Positions 8,743 to 17,323 of a stretch of DNA of 64,000 nucleotides are shown here, piece by piece. A program made the translations under genes and the position numbers. Origin of the DNA: Burkholderia latens (GTDB lineage: Bacteria; Pseudomonadota; Gammaproteobacteria; Burkholderiales; Burkholderiaceae); contig NZ_CABVPL010000001.1 of the NCBI RefSeq assembly GCF_902499045.1, positions 186,001 through 250,000 of the forward strand, in the 5' to 3' direction. The stretch's first letter is position 1. Every line of letters starts with the position of its first letter. The notes beneath the pieces are model-generated. The model ran no database searches, was not told the DNA's origin, and saw nothing but the letters and a program-made list of their open reading frames with translations.

Positions 8743-9526
8743 GAAGGCGTTTCTCCGGTCGGGATGTCGTGTTGCTTGTTGTTTGGGCCGAATTGTTGTA
8801 ACGGCAGCGCGCGGCCGGCGTACTGTAACCAGCCACTATTGCGACGCTATCGGCGGATTGTAATAGCGCGGATAGCTCCGACGATATAGTCGCGGGGCAC
8901 GATCGCGCGCGTTCGCGCGAACCGCCGGATCGACCGGCGCGCGACGAAGGCGCGCATTTTACCGGTTCGGACGAAGCCGGCCGGCAGAAACGACGGAAGC
9001 GACGATGGAAACGTTTCGACGACGCGCGGGCCGTGCCGGCCGATGCGGATGCAACGGCATCGCCGATGCCGCGCACGAAGCCGCCATGCGAAGACGTGCG
9101 GCTGCCGGGAAGCATCCGCATGCGGGACAGGAGCGTGATGGACGCCGGATGCACGCATGCGTGAACGCGCTCACACCACCGGCGCGGGTGCGCGGCAGCG
9201 TGCGGCGGACCGATTCGTCTGCTCAGGCGATCCCAGATATCGGGCTATCGTGCTCCGAAGCCGTCGCGTCCGCAACCATCATTTCGAGATGCGGGGCCGA
9301 CTGTGGTTTCTGTGTAAAAGAATGCAAGACGTCATCGCGTAAACCGGCAAGTGTTTCTAGGATAGATACACCGCGCGCACACGCCGGCCGGTTGCTGCCG
9401 ATGCGGGGGAGTCGCAGTCCGTGCAGGCCAGGCGGTGAAGTGCGGTGACGGTCGCGGCGCATTCGGGCAGGACGCGACCGGTTGCGATTGCCCGATGCGG
9501 GTTCGTCCGTAATCACGGAGGTCAGC
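8743..9526. other. Long intergenic region, no convincing gene
   Basis: These 784 bases separate the leftward purine permease from the rightward 92-residue protein. Open frames here (for example 9005-9448 on the plus strand) have no recognisable domain and no clear ribosome site. The part between 8840 and 8900 is relatively AT-rich and is a likely promoter area for the permease. I see no riboswitch structure. Confidence 0.5.
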
Positions 9527-9805
9527 ATGTTGAACTGGATCAGCCGTTGGGCGATGCGACACGCCCCCACGCCGGAAAAAACCGCTGCGTCGATGCTCGT
9601 GACGGCGCGCATGGAACTGTTCGCAGCCGAACAGCGCGTCATCGATGCGAAATTACAAGCGGATTACTGGCGTACACGTGTGTCATTTCTCGAGGAGGTG
9701 CAGAAGCAAGGCATCGACCCGTGGGTGACTTCGCAGGCGGCGCAACGCCCCGACCTCGATTCCACTCCCCGCAGCACGGGCCCGCGTCTCGCCGCCAGCA
9801 CCTGA
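9527..9805 (+). CDS. Conserved hypothetical protein, helical
   Basis: A 92-residue protein preceded by a good ribosome site (GGAGG, six bases before the ATG). Residues 15-60 are predicted amphipathic helix (TARMELFAAEQRVIDAKLQADYW), suggesting a coiled coil; the tail is polar and disordered. It is not related to a family I can name. It is followed by hairpins (9852-9869 and 9883-9913), the second of which may be its terminator. Confidence 0.65.
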   Translation: MLNWISRWAMRHAPTPEKTAASMLVTARMELFAAEQRVIDAKLQADYWRTRVSFLEEVQKQGIDPWVTSQAAQRPDLDSTPRSTGPRLAAST

Positions 9806-9882
9806 TGCACACGTTGCTTGTGAAAGCTGCGCACGGCGCGCGATCGCGCGCGGCACGCATCGGCGTGCCGCGTCATTCGACG

Positions 9883-9913
9883 CGCACCTGCAGCGCGTGG
9901 CGCCGCAGGTGCG
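9883..9913 (+). terminator. Possible terminator of the 92-residue gene
   Basis: Arms CGCACCTGC and GCAGGTGCG (9 bp) enclose a 13-base loop and are followed by TCCGTTT. A second small hairpin with arms GGCACGC and GCGTGCC lies just before it (9852-9869). Confidence 0.45.
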
Positions 9914-9978
9914 TCCGTTTCGGGATGCGGTGATTTCACGCGTTCCGGTGTCCCGTTGCGCGCGCCAGCCGCGCATCG

Positions 9979-10362
9979 TCAATCCCTTCTCCGCCATCGA
10001 CCGACGAGCAAACGTTGCACTTGCGCGAGCGTGCGTCTGAGCCGTTCGCCGCGCCGCACGTACGCCGTCGTGATCGACGCTTCGGCCGAGCGGTCGTCAT
10101 CGGTGCCGAGCCAGATGCGATCGCCGCGCGCGATGCGCAGCACGTCACCGGGTTGAACCCAGTAGTCGTCGACGCTCGGCGGACGCGTGATCCACAGCGG
10201 CGCGCCGTGCGCGCGAATCTCCGCATCGCTCGGCGCACGCCAGGTCAGTGTCGTGCGCGGCGCGACCGCGAAGCGGATCACGACGGTCGGTAATGCGATC
10301 GTGGCCGTCGCGCCGGCGCGGCGCGAATCGGGACGGTCGAACAACGGGCTTGCCTGGTCCAT
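9979..10362 (-). CDS. DUF2917 domain-containing protein
   Basis: A 127-residue protein. The core LTWRAPSDAEIRAHGAPLWITRPPSVDDYWVQPGDVLRIARGDRIWLGTD matches the cupin-like DUF2917 family common in Burkholderia. The start at 10362 (MDQASPLFD) is chosen because GGAG lies six bases upstream; an in-frame ATG twelve bases earlier lacks a ribosome site. The function is unknown. It is alone on its strand. Confidence 0.85.
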   Translation of the reverse strand: MDQASPLFDRPDSRRAGATATIALPTVVIRFAVAPRTTLTWRAPSDAEIRAHGAPLWITRPPSVDDYWVQPGDVLRIARGDRIWLGTDDDRSAEASITTAYVRRGERLRRTLAQVQRLLVGRWRRRD

Positions 10363-10407
10363 CGTCTTCTCCATTCGTTGATCCGGACGGATGACGCGCA
10401 CCAGAAC

Positions 10408-10440
10408 AAAAAGGCCTCATCCGTTTCCGGTGAGGCCTTG
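10408..10440 (-). terminator. Intrinsic terminator on the minus strand
   Basis: Arms AAGGCCTCA (10411-10419) and TGAGGCCTT (10431-10439) are extended by CCG/CGG with a one-base bulge. On the minus strand the hairpin is followed directly by a run of five T, so this is a canonical Rho-independent terminator for leftward transcription. The nearest leftward gene ends 174 bases before it (10614), so it ends either that transcript or an unannotated small RNA. Confidence 0.8.
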
Positions 10441-10613
10441 TGTGACATGCGGTACTGCTCGGATGCTAACGCACAAGCGCCTCCCGTGATCCATTCTTTC
10501 GAATGTTCACCGGGCAATGATTCGCGATGGCGATGAGCTTGAACGTAGGCATGCGAACGAGTTTGTCGATGTCGTGCGGCGTTGTCAACGACTATTTTCG
10601 AGATGCGTGGCGA

Positions 10614-10901
10614 TCACGCGTCGCGCTGTGCGAGGCCGTTGACGAGCAGTTCGGACAACAGGCCCGTCATCCCGTTCGGGTGGGTGGCCGCACGCGCCTT
10701 CAGCTGTTCGACGAGTTCGGCGTTGAGCTTGCACGCGAACGGCACGAGGCCCTGTTCCTGGTGGAGCTTGCGCTGCGCGCGGCGATCGAGCTTCGCCGCT
10801 TCGTCGGCGCCCTTGCCGAAGCGCGCGGAGCTGGACTGCTTCATCGCGTGCGTCAGCTTGAGCGCCTTGTTCTTTTCTAGATCGGTTTTCTTCATGGCCA
10901 T
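10614..10901 (-). CDS. Small basic protein, possible ribbon-helix-helix
   Basis: A 95-residue protein with GGAGG seven bases before its ATG. The N-terminal 50 residues are rich in Lys, Arg and Gln; the C-terminal part (VPFACKLNAELVEQLKARAATHPNGMTGLLSELLVNGL) looks like a beta strand followed by two helices, the layout of CopG/Arc-like ribbon-helix-helix DNA-binding proteins. No partner toxin gene is adjacent. The family assignment is an inference from pattern only. Confidence 0.65.
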   Translation of the reverse strand: MAMKKTDLEKNKALKLTHAMKQSSSARFGKGADEAAKLDRRAQRKLHQEQGLVPFACKLNAELVEQLKARAATHPNGMTGLLSELLVNGLAQRDA

Positions 10902-10992
10902 CGCGGCACCTCCGGGAAATGAAGCCGCGATTGTACGCATTTCGGCGGCCGCACCCCGCGGAGCCCTGCGACAAACGCGCCGACGAACCCGC

Positions 10993-11901
10993 TCACGCGC
11001 CTTTCGTCGTGCCCCAGTTGCCGCCGTGCGCGGCGGCCTGCGCGGCCGGCGAGCGCGCCAGATACGCGAGCGCCTGTTCGGTCGAGCCTTCGTGATGCGG
11101 CGTATAGCCGGGCTTGAAATAGCGCAGCGCCGCGCCGATCACCTTCCAGAACGACGGCAGATGGCCGCGCCGCGACCCTTTCCACCACGACAGCACGAAA
11201 CCCGGATAGCGGCCGGCGGCCGGATCGCGCCGGTACATGAAGCGCGCGCCGCTGGTGATGAAGTAGAGCAGCAGCGCGATCACGAACGCCATGTGCACGC
11301 AGCGTTCCGCGTACCTGCCGCCCATGTGGTTGTAGATGTCGAACGCGACGGTCCGGTGCTCGACTTCCTCGGCGCCGTGCCAGCGCAGCAGGTCGACCAT
11401 CGTCGGGTCCGCTTTGCCTTCGTCGAGCCCGTGCGCGTTGAGCACCCAGTTGCCGAGATAGCCGAAGAAGTGCTCGAGCGACGCGATCACCGCGAGCTGC
11501 TGCCGCAGCCAGAAGCGCGTGTGGCCGATCTTCAGCCCGAACGGCGCCTCGCCCAGCACGCGCGTGAACAGCCAGTTCAGCTTCTGCGTGAACGGTTTCG
11601 TGTCGATTCCGTGCCGGTCGTAGTAGTGCTTGAGTACGCCGCCGTGCGAGCGCGAATGCACGGCTTCCTGGCGCAGGAAGCCTTCGGCCTCGTCGCGCAG
11701 GCGCGCATCGCCGATGTGCGGCAGCGCCTTGTTGTACACGCGGCAGAACCACAGCTCGCCTTCGGGAAACAGCAGATTCAGCGTGTTGATGATGTGCGTG
11801 CTGCCCGGGTCGTTCGGCACCCAGGTGATCGGCGTGTCGCTGAAGTCGAACTTCACGTGCCGGGCCTTGATCTTGTGATAGTCGGCGGCGGTTTCGGTCA
11901 T
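10993..11901 (-). CDS. PF10118-type predicted metal-dependent hydrolase, ferritin-like
   Basis: A 302-residue protein of the family annotated as predicted metal-dependent hydrolase. It contains helix motifs with paired carboxylate and histidine residues, EAVHSRSH (residue ~80), EHFFGYLG and EEVEHRTVAFD, which look like a di-iron four-helix arrangement rather than a classical hydrolase. AGGAG precedes the start. It is the third gene of a leftward operon, 34 bases after the hydrolase-SDR fusion. The substrate is unknown. Confidence 0.8.
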   Translation of the reverse strand: MTETAADYHKIKARHVKFDFSDTPITWVPNDPGSTHIINTLNLLFPEGELWFCRVYNKALPHIGDARLRDEAEGFLRQEAVHSRSHGGVLKHYYDRHGIDTKPFTQKLNWLFTRVLGEAPFGLKIGHTRFWLRQQLAVIASLEHFFGYLGNWVLNAHGLDEGKADPTMVDLLRWHGAEEVEHRTVAFDIYNHMGGRYAERCVHMAFVIALLLYFITSGARFMYRRDPAAGRYPGFVLSWWKGSRRGHLPSFWKVIGAALRYFKPGYTPHHEGSTEQALAYLARSPAAQAAAHGGNWGTTKGA

Positions 11902-11935
11902 CTGTGTCTCCTGTCCTGTGCGGCGGCGTGCGCCG

Positions 11936-13723
11936 TCAATGCGACGCCATGCTGACGCGGGCGATCATCCGGCCGAGCCACGGCATGAAGCGGCCGACGA
12001 AGCGCAGCGCGTGCGCCTCGGTACCGACCGCGACGACCGGCCGGTTGCGCAGCACACCGTCGACCATCGCCCGCGCGACGGTTTCCGGCTTCAGGCCGCG
12101 CAGCTGGTACAGCTTCGTCGCGCGCTTGCGCAGCCGCGCCTCGTCCTGCACGCTGGCGCCGGCGTACTGCGTCGACGCCATGATTCCGGTTTCCGCGAAG
12201 CCCGGGCACACGGCGGTCACGCCGATGCCTTTCTCGGCGAGCTCCGCGCGCATGCACTCGCTGAGCATCAGCACGGCGGCCTTCGTCGTCGCGTAAGCGG
12301 GCAGGTCGCGCGACGGCCCGAACGCGGCCGCCGACGCGGTATTCACGATGTGGCCGCCGGTGCCGCGCGCGGCCATTTGCTGCGCGAACAGTCGCGACCC
12401 GTGGATCACGCCCCACAGATTCACGTGGAGGATGCGCTCCCAGTGCTGCTCGCTCGTATCGAGAATGCCGCCGGCCATGCCGATGCCCGCGTTGTTGATC
12501 ACGACGTCCGCGCCGCCGAGTTCGCGGCCGACCCACGCGGCAAGCGCTTCCATGTCGCCGGCGCAGCCGACGTCCACGCGTTTCGCATGCGCGGTCGCGC
12601 CGGTCAGCCCGAGCAGCAGCGCGGTGCGCTCGGCACTCGCGAGATCGATGTCGCATGCGACGACCGTCGCGCCTTCGCGCGCGAACGCGAGCGCCGCGCA
12701 GCGGCCGATGCCGCTGCCCGCGCCGGTCACGACTGCGACCTTGCCGCTGAAGCGGCCGCTGGTCGTGCGGCGGCGCGCGTTCGCGAGCGCCGGCGGTTCG
12801 TCGCCCGACTCGACTGCATCGATCAACTGCGCGGCGAGGCTCGCGAAGCGCGCGGGATCGGCAAGCGGCAGCCAGTGGCCGGCCGCGACTTCGCGGCGGT
12901 AGTACTGCGGCACCCAGCGCGACAGGTTTTCCGACAGCGCGGGGCTCACGTACTTGTCGCCGAGCGGCACGATGGTCTGCACCGGTGCATGCGCATAGCG
13001 CTCGCGCGGCGCGAACAGGCAGCGGATGAAGTTCGCGCGATAGAGGCGCACGCCGCGCGCGCCGTCGTCGGCCTGCGCCGTGCGCGCAGCGGCCGGCGTC
13101 TTCTCGATCCGGCGCAGCAGCCGCGGCCACGCGCGGCCGAGCCACAGCCGCCAGCTCAGTTCCGGGATGAACGGCAGGTGGAACAGATATACGTACCACG
13201 AGCGCACGAGCTGGCCGCCGAGCTTCGCGAGCGACGCTGGCGTCGGATGCAGCACGCGCTCGCGCAGCCAGAAGCCGACGTGGTCGAGGCACGGCCCCGA
13301 GCACGACGTATACGATGCGATGCGTCCGGCGAGCCGCGGTTCGGTGACGAATTCCCAGCCCTGGATCGAGCCCCAGTCGTGCGCGATCAGGTGCACCGCG
13401 CGGCCGGGGCAGAGCGTGTCGATCACCGCGATGAAATCGTCGGTCAGCTTCGCGAGGTGATAGTCGGCCGTGCGCGTCGGCGCGCCCGACAGGCCCGCGC
13501 CGCGCACGTCGTACGCGATCACGTAGTGCTTGCGCGCGAGCAGCGGCGCAACCTGCTGCCACACGCTGCTGTCGTCGGGATAGCCGTGCACGAGCACGAC
13601 CGGCGAGCGGGCCGGGTCGCCCCAGGTCCGCACCGCGAGCGTCAGGTCGCCGGACGCGACGGCCGTCTCGCTGTGAACCGATTCGAACAGGGAGAGCGGC
13701 GCTTCGTCGGATAGAGGCTGCAT
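11936..13723 (-). CDS. Two-domain protein: alpha/beta hydrolase fused to short-chain dehydrogenase
   Basis: A 595-residue fusion. Residues about 1-290 are an alpha/beta hydrolase (VVLVHGYPDDSSVWQQ oxyanion region, then the nucleophile-elbow-like AHDWGS in the place where haloalkane dehalogenase-like enzymes have D). Residues about 315-595 are a classical SDR with the NAD(P)-binding TGAGSGIG and the active-site YATTK. Both halves look intact. It sits between the M24-like gene (49 bases upstream) and the PF10118 gene, so a stepwise conversion of one hydrophobic substrate is plausible. The start at 13723 is favoured over an unstructured 40-residue extension. Confidence 0.88.
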   Translation of the reverse strand: MQPLSDEAPLSLFESVHSETAVASGDLTLAVRTWGDPARSPVVLVHGYPDDSSVWQQVAPLLARKHYVIAYDVRGAGLSGAPTRTADYHLAKLTDDFIAVIDTLCPGRAVHLIAHDWGSIQGWEFVTEPRLAGRIASYTSCSGPCLDHVGFWLRERVLHPTPASLAKLGGQLVRSWYVYLFHLPFIPELSWRLWLGRAWPRLLRRIEKTPAAARTAQADDGARGVRLYRANFIRCLFAPRERYAHAPVQTIVPLGDKYVSPALSENLSRWVPQYYRREVAAGHWLPLADPARFASLAAQLIDAVESGDEPPALANARRRTTSGRFSGKVAVVTGAGSGIGRCAALAFAREGATVVACDIDLASAERTALLLGLTGATAHAKRVDVGCAGDMEALAAWVGRELGGADVVINNAGIGMAGGILDTSEQHWERILHVNLWGVIHGSRLFAQQMAARGTGGHIVNTASAAAFGPSRDLPAYATTKAAVLMLSECMRAELAEKGIGVTAVCPGFAETGIMASTQYAGASVQDEARLRKRATKLYQLRGLKPETVARAMVDGVLRNRPVVAVGTEAHALRFVGRFMPWLGRMIARVSMASH

Positions 13724-13772
13724 CGTGAGTCCGTCGTTCAGGGAGTCGGGAGGAGGGCGCGTGGCATGCGAG

Positions 13773-14672
13773 TCAGGCAGCAGCCGGCACGTTCGCCGAG
13801 GCTTGCGCGCGTTCGGCCTGGCGGCGCTGCCAGCGGCGCACATGCGGCAGGTCGTCGTCGAGCCAGTACGCGTCGTCGTCGGTGATCACCAGCAATTCCT
13901 CGAACTTCGCGCCGACGCCGGCGAAGCCGAGATGCGGTTCGACCGCCCAGAGGCCCGGCACGGGCGCGTGCTCGGAGCGGCGGTCGATCGACCACAGCGG
14001 CGACCAGCCCTGCTGCTTCGCCGCGCGACCCTGGTCCAGCAGCAGATTGCGCGTCGCGTTCAGCCCGAAGCGCGCGACGAAGCGCGGCTTCGACAGCTTG
14101 TGGATCTTCGCGACGCGGTGCGCGAGCACCTTGAACGGATAGGCCTTGTGGCGCGGCTCGACGCCCTGGCGGCGGCACAGCGCGTCGACCACCTGCGCGA
14201 CTTCGGCCATCGATCGCCGCTCCTTCACGAGCCGCACGATCATGTCGCGATGGTCCATCAGGTCGTCCTGCAACTGTTCGAGGATCGGGTTGCGGCCGAC
14301 GCAGTGCGCGTAGCCGACGTCGGCGACGACGCCGTCGAGCACGGGCGCGACGTCGAGGATCACGGGCATGTCGGCTTCGAGCTGGCGATTGCTCGGGAAG
14401 AACGCGAGGTTGAAGCCGCCCAGGTGCTTCAGGCCCGAGAAGCCTTCGAACGCGGTGCGGTCGCCGAACCACGCGAACGGCTTGTGCAGCCAGTCGCGCA
14501 CGCCGTGGTCCTGCAGCCATTCGGTCAACAGGCGCGCGGCTGCCTTCTCCGTGATGCCGGGATAGAGCATCGCGCCGACCGTTTCCACGCAGCGGTAGGC
14601 AAGCTGCTGGACCGCGCGGAATTGCGGCAACTCGTCGACGTGGACTTCCGGCAGCGGATGGTGGGCGGTCAT
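13773..14672 (-). CDS. M24 (aminopeptidase P-fold) family protein
   Basis: A 299-residue pita-bread-fold protein. The dinuclear-metal ligands of family M24 are visible as two aspartates in ILDVAPVLDGVVADVGY, a histidine in the AHRVAKIH region, and glutamates in VEPHLGFAG and KFEELLVIT. The usual GHGxG motif is altered, so the substrate need not be a peptide. GGAG lies eight bases before the ATG. It is the first gene of the leftward operon with the hydrolase-SDR fusion and the PF10118 protein. Confidence 0.85.
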   Translation of the reverse strand: MTAHHPLPEVHVDELPQFRAVQQLAYRCVETVGAMLYPGITEKAAARLLTEWLQDHGVRDWLHKPFAWFGDRTAFEGFSGLKHLGGFNLAFFPSNRQLEADMPVILDVAPVLDGVVADVGYAHCVGRNPILEQLQDDLMDHRDMIVRLVKERRSMAEVAQVVDALCRRQGVEPRHKAYPFKVLAHRVAKIHKLSKPRFVARFGLNATRNLLLDQGRAAKQQGWSPLWSIDRRSEHAPVPGLWAVEPHLGFAGVGAKFEELLVITDDDAYWLDDDLPHVRRWQRRQAERAQASANVPAAA

Positions 14673-15179
14673 GATGCGTCTCCATGTGTCGGCCCGCGTT
14701 CGCGTGTCGGCGCGACGCGGGTCCTGTCCAAGGCCGGGGTGCTGAGCCGAACGCAGCCGCCGGTGATCCGGACACGCATTATTCAGTCAGCATTTAATGT
14801 GCCATTGATTGATGTAATGATCATAGCCGATCCGATGCCGCGCGCCAGCCCCCGGAGGTGAGGACTTCTCCTAATGACGCGCCGAAATGGAGGGGAAGCT
14901 CTAGGTTTGCGGAGGCCCGGCGGGATGACCGTCGCTGTGCATGTGCCGCGAGCACGGGAGCCTGCCGGGACCGTCACGCGAGCTCCCGGCGTGGGCGCGC
15001 GATGTCGCGCTGGATCAACTCGCCGTCGTGTCGCGGCGCGCCGCTGTCAAATTGCCGAAATATTTTCGTCACATCATCCGCCCCCGATTCGTAGCTTTTA
15101 CGACTTCGCGGGGCCGGTGTGTCGCGCGTCGCGCGGGGCAGCGGCCGAAGCCGATTCGGCACTTCAACGGAGAAAGACC
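14673..15179. other. Divergent promoter region
   Basis: These 507 bases separate the leftward M24 operon from the rightward HAD phosphatase. Bases 14,780-14,830 form an AT-rich island (CATTTAATGTGCCATTGATTG and following) in otherwise GC-rich DNA and are the likely operator/promoter area. No gene is supported; a 64-residue frame at 14,783-14,977 has no recognisable features. Confidence 0.5.
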
Positions 15180-16457
15180 ATGCAACGCCGCCAGTTCATG
15201 AACACCCTTGCCGCGGCGACTGCTGCGACGCCGCTGATGCTCAAGGCCGGCATGGCCGGCGCGAAGAGCGCCACCGCGCCGGATCCTCTGGACCCGGGCC
15301 GCTGGTCGCCGTTCAACGCCGCGCGCCTGCAGGCGGTGCTCGACCAGCATGGCGTCGCGAGCGCGCGCTACGACGCCAAGCGCCGCCCGTATGCGGTGTT
15401 CGACTGGGACAACACGTGCATCATGAACGACTGCGAAGAGGCGTTGCTGATGTACCAGATCAATCATCTGCAGTACAAGCTGACGCCGGACGAGTTCGTT
15501 GCGGTGATGTGGAAGGACGTGCCGAAGGGCGCGTTCATGAAGGACTACACGACCGTCGATGGCAAGCCGGTGACGATGGAAGATCTCGCCGCCGACGTCG
15601 AGTCCGACTATCGCTGGCTCCATGCGAACTACAAGGGCCTCGGCGGCGACAAGAGCCTCGACGAGATCCGCGAGACCGACCAGTTCAAGGATTTCCGCGC
15701 GAAGCTCTACTTCATGTACGACGCGATCTGCGACACGCATCCGCTCGAAGTCGGCTACAAGTGGATCATCTACTTCTACAAGAACATGACGACCGCCGAG
15801 CTGCAGGCGATGGCGGAAGCGTCGAACAACTACGGCATCGGCGACGCGCTGCGCAAGGTCCGCTACGAAAGCCCGAAGACGCTGCCGGGCAAGGCCGGCG
15901 TGGTGGCCGACACGCATTTCCACGGCATCCGCATTCACGAGGAAATCCGCGCGGTGATGCATACGCTGCGTGCGAACGGCATCGACGTGTACGTGAGCAC
16001 TGCGTCGCTCGACGACGTCGTGCGCGTATTCGCCGGCAATCCGAACTATGGCTACGGCGTGCCGCCCGAGAACGTGATCGGCCTGCGCCTCGACATGCAG
16101 GACGGCAAGTATACGAGCACCTATCCGGCCGGCTGGCATTTCAACTGGGGGCCCGGCAAGACGGTCGGCATCCGTAACGTGCTCGCGTCGAAGAAGGGCT
16201 ACGGCCCGCTGCTGGTGTTCGGCGACAGCGACGGCGATGCGTGGATGCTGCGCGATTTCAAGGACACCGCGGCCGGCGTGATCGTCAACCGGATGAAGAA
16301 GGGCGAGATCGGCGCGGACAGCAAGCTCGCGGCCGAACAGATCGGCAATCCGAACGCGCGCTTCCTGCTGCAGGGCCGCGACGAGCACACGGGCCTGATG
16401 ATCCCGGACGAGAAGTCGATCAAGTACGGCAAGACCGAGCGCAAGCTGCTGGCCTGA
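15180..16457 (+). CDS. Tat-exported HAD-family phosphatase (phosphorylcholine phosphatase-like)
   Basis: A 425-residue periplasmic HAD-superfamily phosphohydrolase. The N-terminus MQRRQFMNTLAAATAATPL carries the twin-arginine export motif RRQFM. HAD motif I is FDWDNTCIMND with the nucleophilic aspartate, motif II is the Ser/Thr in VYVSTAS, and motif IV is FGDSDGDAWM. The overall pattern resembles Pseudomonas phosphorylcholine phosphatase (PchP), which cleaves phosphocholine to choline; that substrate is inferred. GGAG is placed properly before the ATG at 15180. It is transcribed alone. Confidence 0.85.
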   Translation: MQRRQFMNTLAAATAATPLMLKAGMAGAKSATAPDPLDPGRWSPFNAARLQAVLDQHGVASARYDAKRRPYAVFDWDNTCIMNDCEEALLMYQINHLQYKLTPDEFVAVMWKDVPKGAFMKDYTTVDGKPVTMEDLAADVESDYRWLHANYKGLGGDKSLDEIRETDQFKDFRAKLYFMYDAICDTHPLEVGYKWIIYFYKNMTTAELQAMAEASNNYGIGDALRKVRYESPKTLPGKAGVVADTHFHGIRIHEEIRAVMHTLRANGIDVYVSTASLDDVVRVFAGNPNYGYGVPPENVIGLRLDMQDGKYTSTYPAGWHFNWGPGKTVGIRNVLASKKGYGPLLVFGDSDGDAWMLRDFKDTAAGVIVNRMKKGEIGADSKLAAEQIGNPNARFLLQGRDEHTGLMIPDEKSIKYGKTERKLLA

Positions 16458-16549
16458 CGCGGGGCGGGCGGCGGGCAGCCTGAACCGGCCACCGCGGCCC
16501 CGCGCCCGTCGCTGTCCGCCGCGGCGCCGTGCGGGCCGGCATGCGTGTG

Positions 16550-17323
16550 TCAATGCTCGCGCGCGGGGCCCAACCGATCCAGCAACGCTCCCAGCAGATC
16601 GACCGGCAGCGGAAACACGATCGTCGAATTCTTGTCCGCGGCGATCGTCGTCAGCGTCTGCAGGTAGCGCAGCTGCATCGCCTGCGGCTGCTGCGCGAGC
16701 CGCTGCGCGGCCTGCAGCAGCTTCTCCGACGCCTGCAGTTCGCCTTCCGCGTGGATCACCTTCGCGCGCCGCTCGCGCTCGGCCTCGGCCTGCCGCGCGA
16801 TCGCACGGATCATCGTCTCGTTCAGGTCCACGTGCTTGATCTCGACCGTCGACACCTTGATCCCCCACGCGTCGGTCTGTGCGTCGAGCGTCTTCTGGAT
16901 GTCGGCGTTCAACTGCTCGCGCTCGGCGAGCAGCGCATCGAGCTCGTGCTTGCCGAGCACCGCGCGCAGCGTGGTCTGTGCGAGCTGGCTCGTCGCCTCG
17001 AAGAAGCGCGCGACCTGGATCACCGCCTTTTCCGGATCGACGACGCGGAAATACACGACCGCATTGACTTTCACCGACACGTTGTCGCGCGTGATCACGT
17101 CCTGCGCGGGCACGTCGAACACGACGGTGCGCAGGTCGATCCGCACGACCTGCTGGACGATCGGGATGATCAGCACGAGGCCCGGCCCCTTCACCTTCCA
17201 GAAGCGGCCCAGCATGAACACGACGCCGCGCTCGTACTCGCGGAAGATGCGGATCGACGAGGCGACGAGCACCACGACGAAGACGATCAGGACGCTGCTG
17301 AAGCCGAACGTGTAGCCCATCAT
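16550..17323 (-). CDS. SPFH-domain membrane protein (slipin)
   Basis: A 257-residue stomatin-like protein. One N-terminal hydrophobic helix (residues 5-25) is followed by the SPFH domain ([31 protein letters not shown]) and a helical region rich in Ala, Glu and Arg that drives oligomerisation. Slipins form membrane microdomain scaffolds and pair with NfeD proteases. Its ATG overlaps the TGA of the NfeD gene by four bases (ATGA), so translation is probably coupled. Confidence 0.93.
   Translation of the reverse strand: MMGYTFGFSSVLIVFVVVLVASSIRIFREYERGVVFMLGRFWKVKGPGLVLIIPIVQQVVRIDLRTVVFDVPAQDVITRDNVSVKVNAVVYFRVVDPEKAVIQVARFFEATSQLAQTTLRAVLGKHELDALLAEREQLNADIQKTLDAQTDAWGIKVSTVEIKHVDLNETMIRAIARQAEAERERRAKVIHAEGELQASEKLLQAAQRLAQQPQAMQLRYLQTLTTIAADKNSTIVFPLPVDLLGALLDRLGPAREH

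Noticed and set aside
9005-9448. A 147-residue plus-strand frame in the 8.7-9.5 kb gap
   Set aside because: No domain, no ribosome site and irregular composition.
14783-14977. A 64-residue minus-strand frame before the M24 gene
   Set aside because: It lies in the promoter area, without a ribosome site or homology I recognise.
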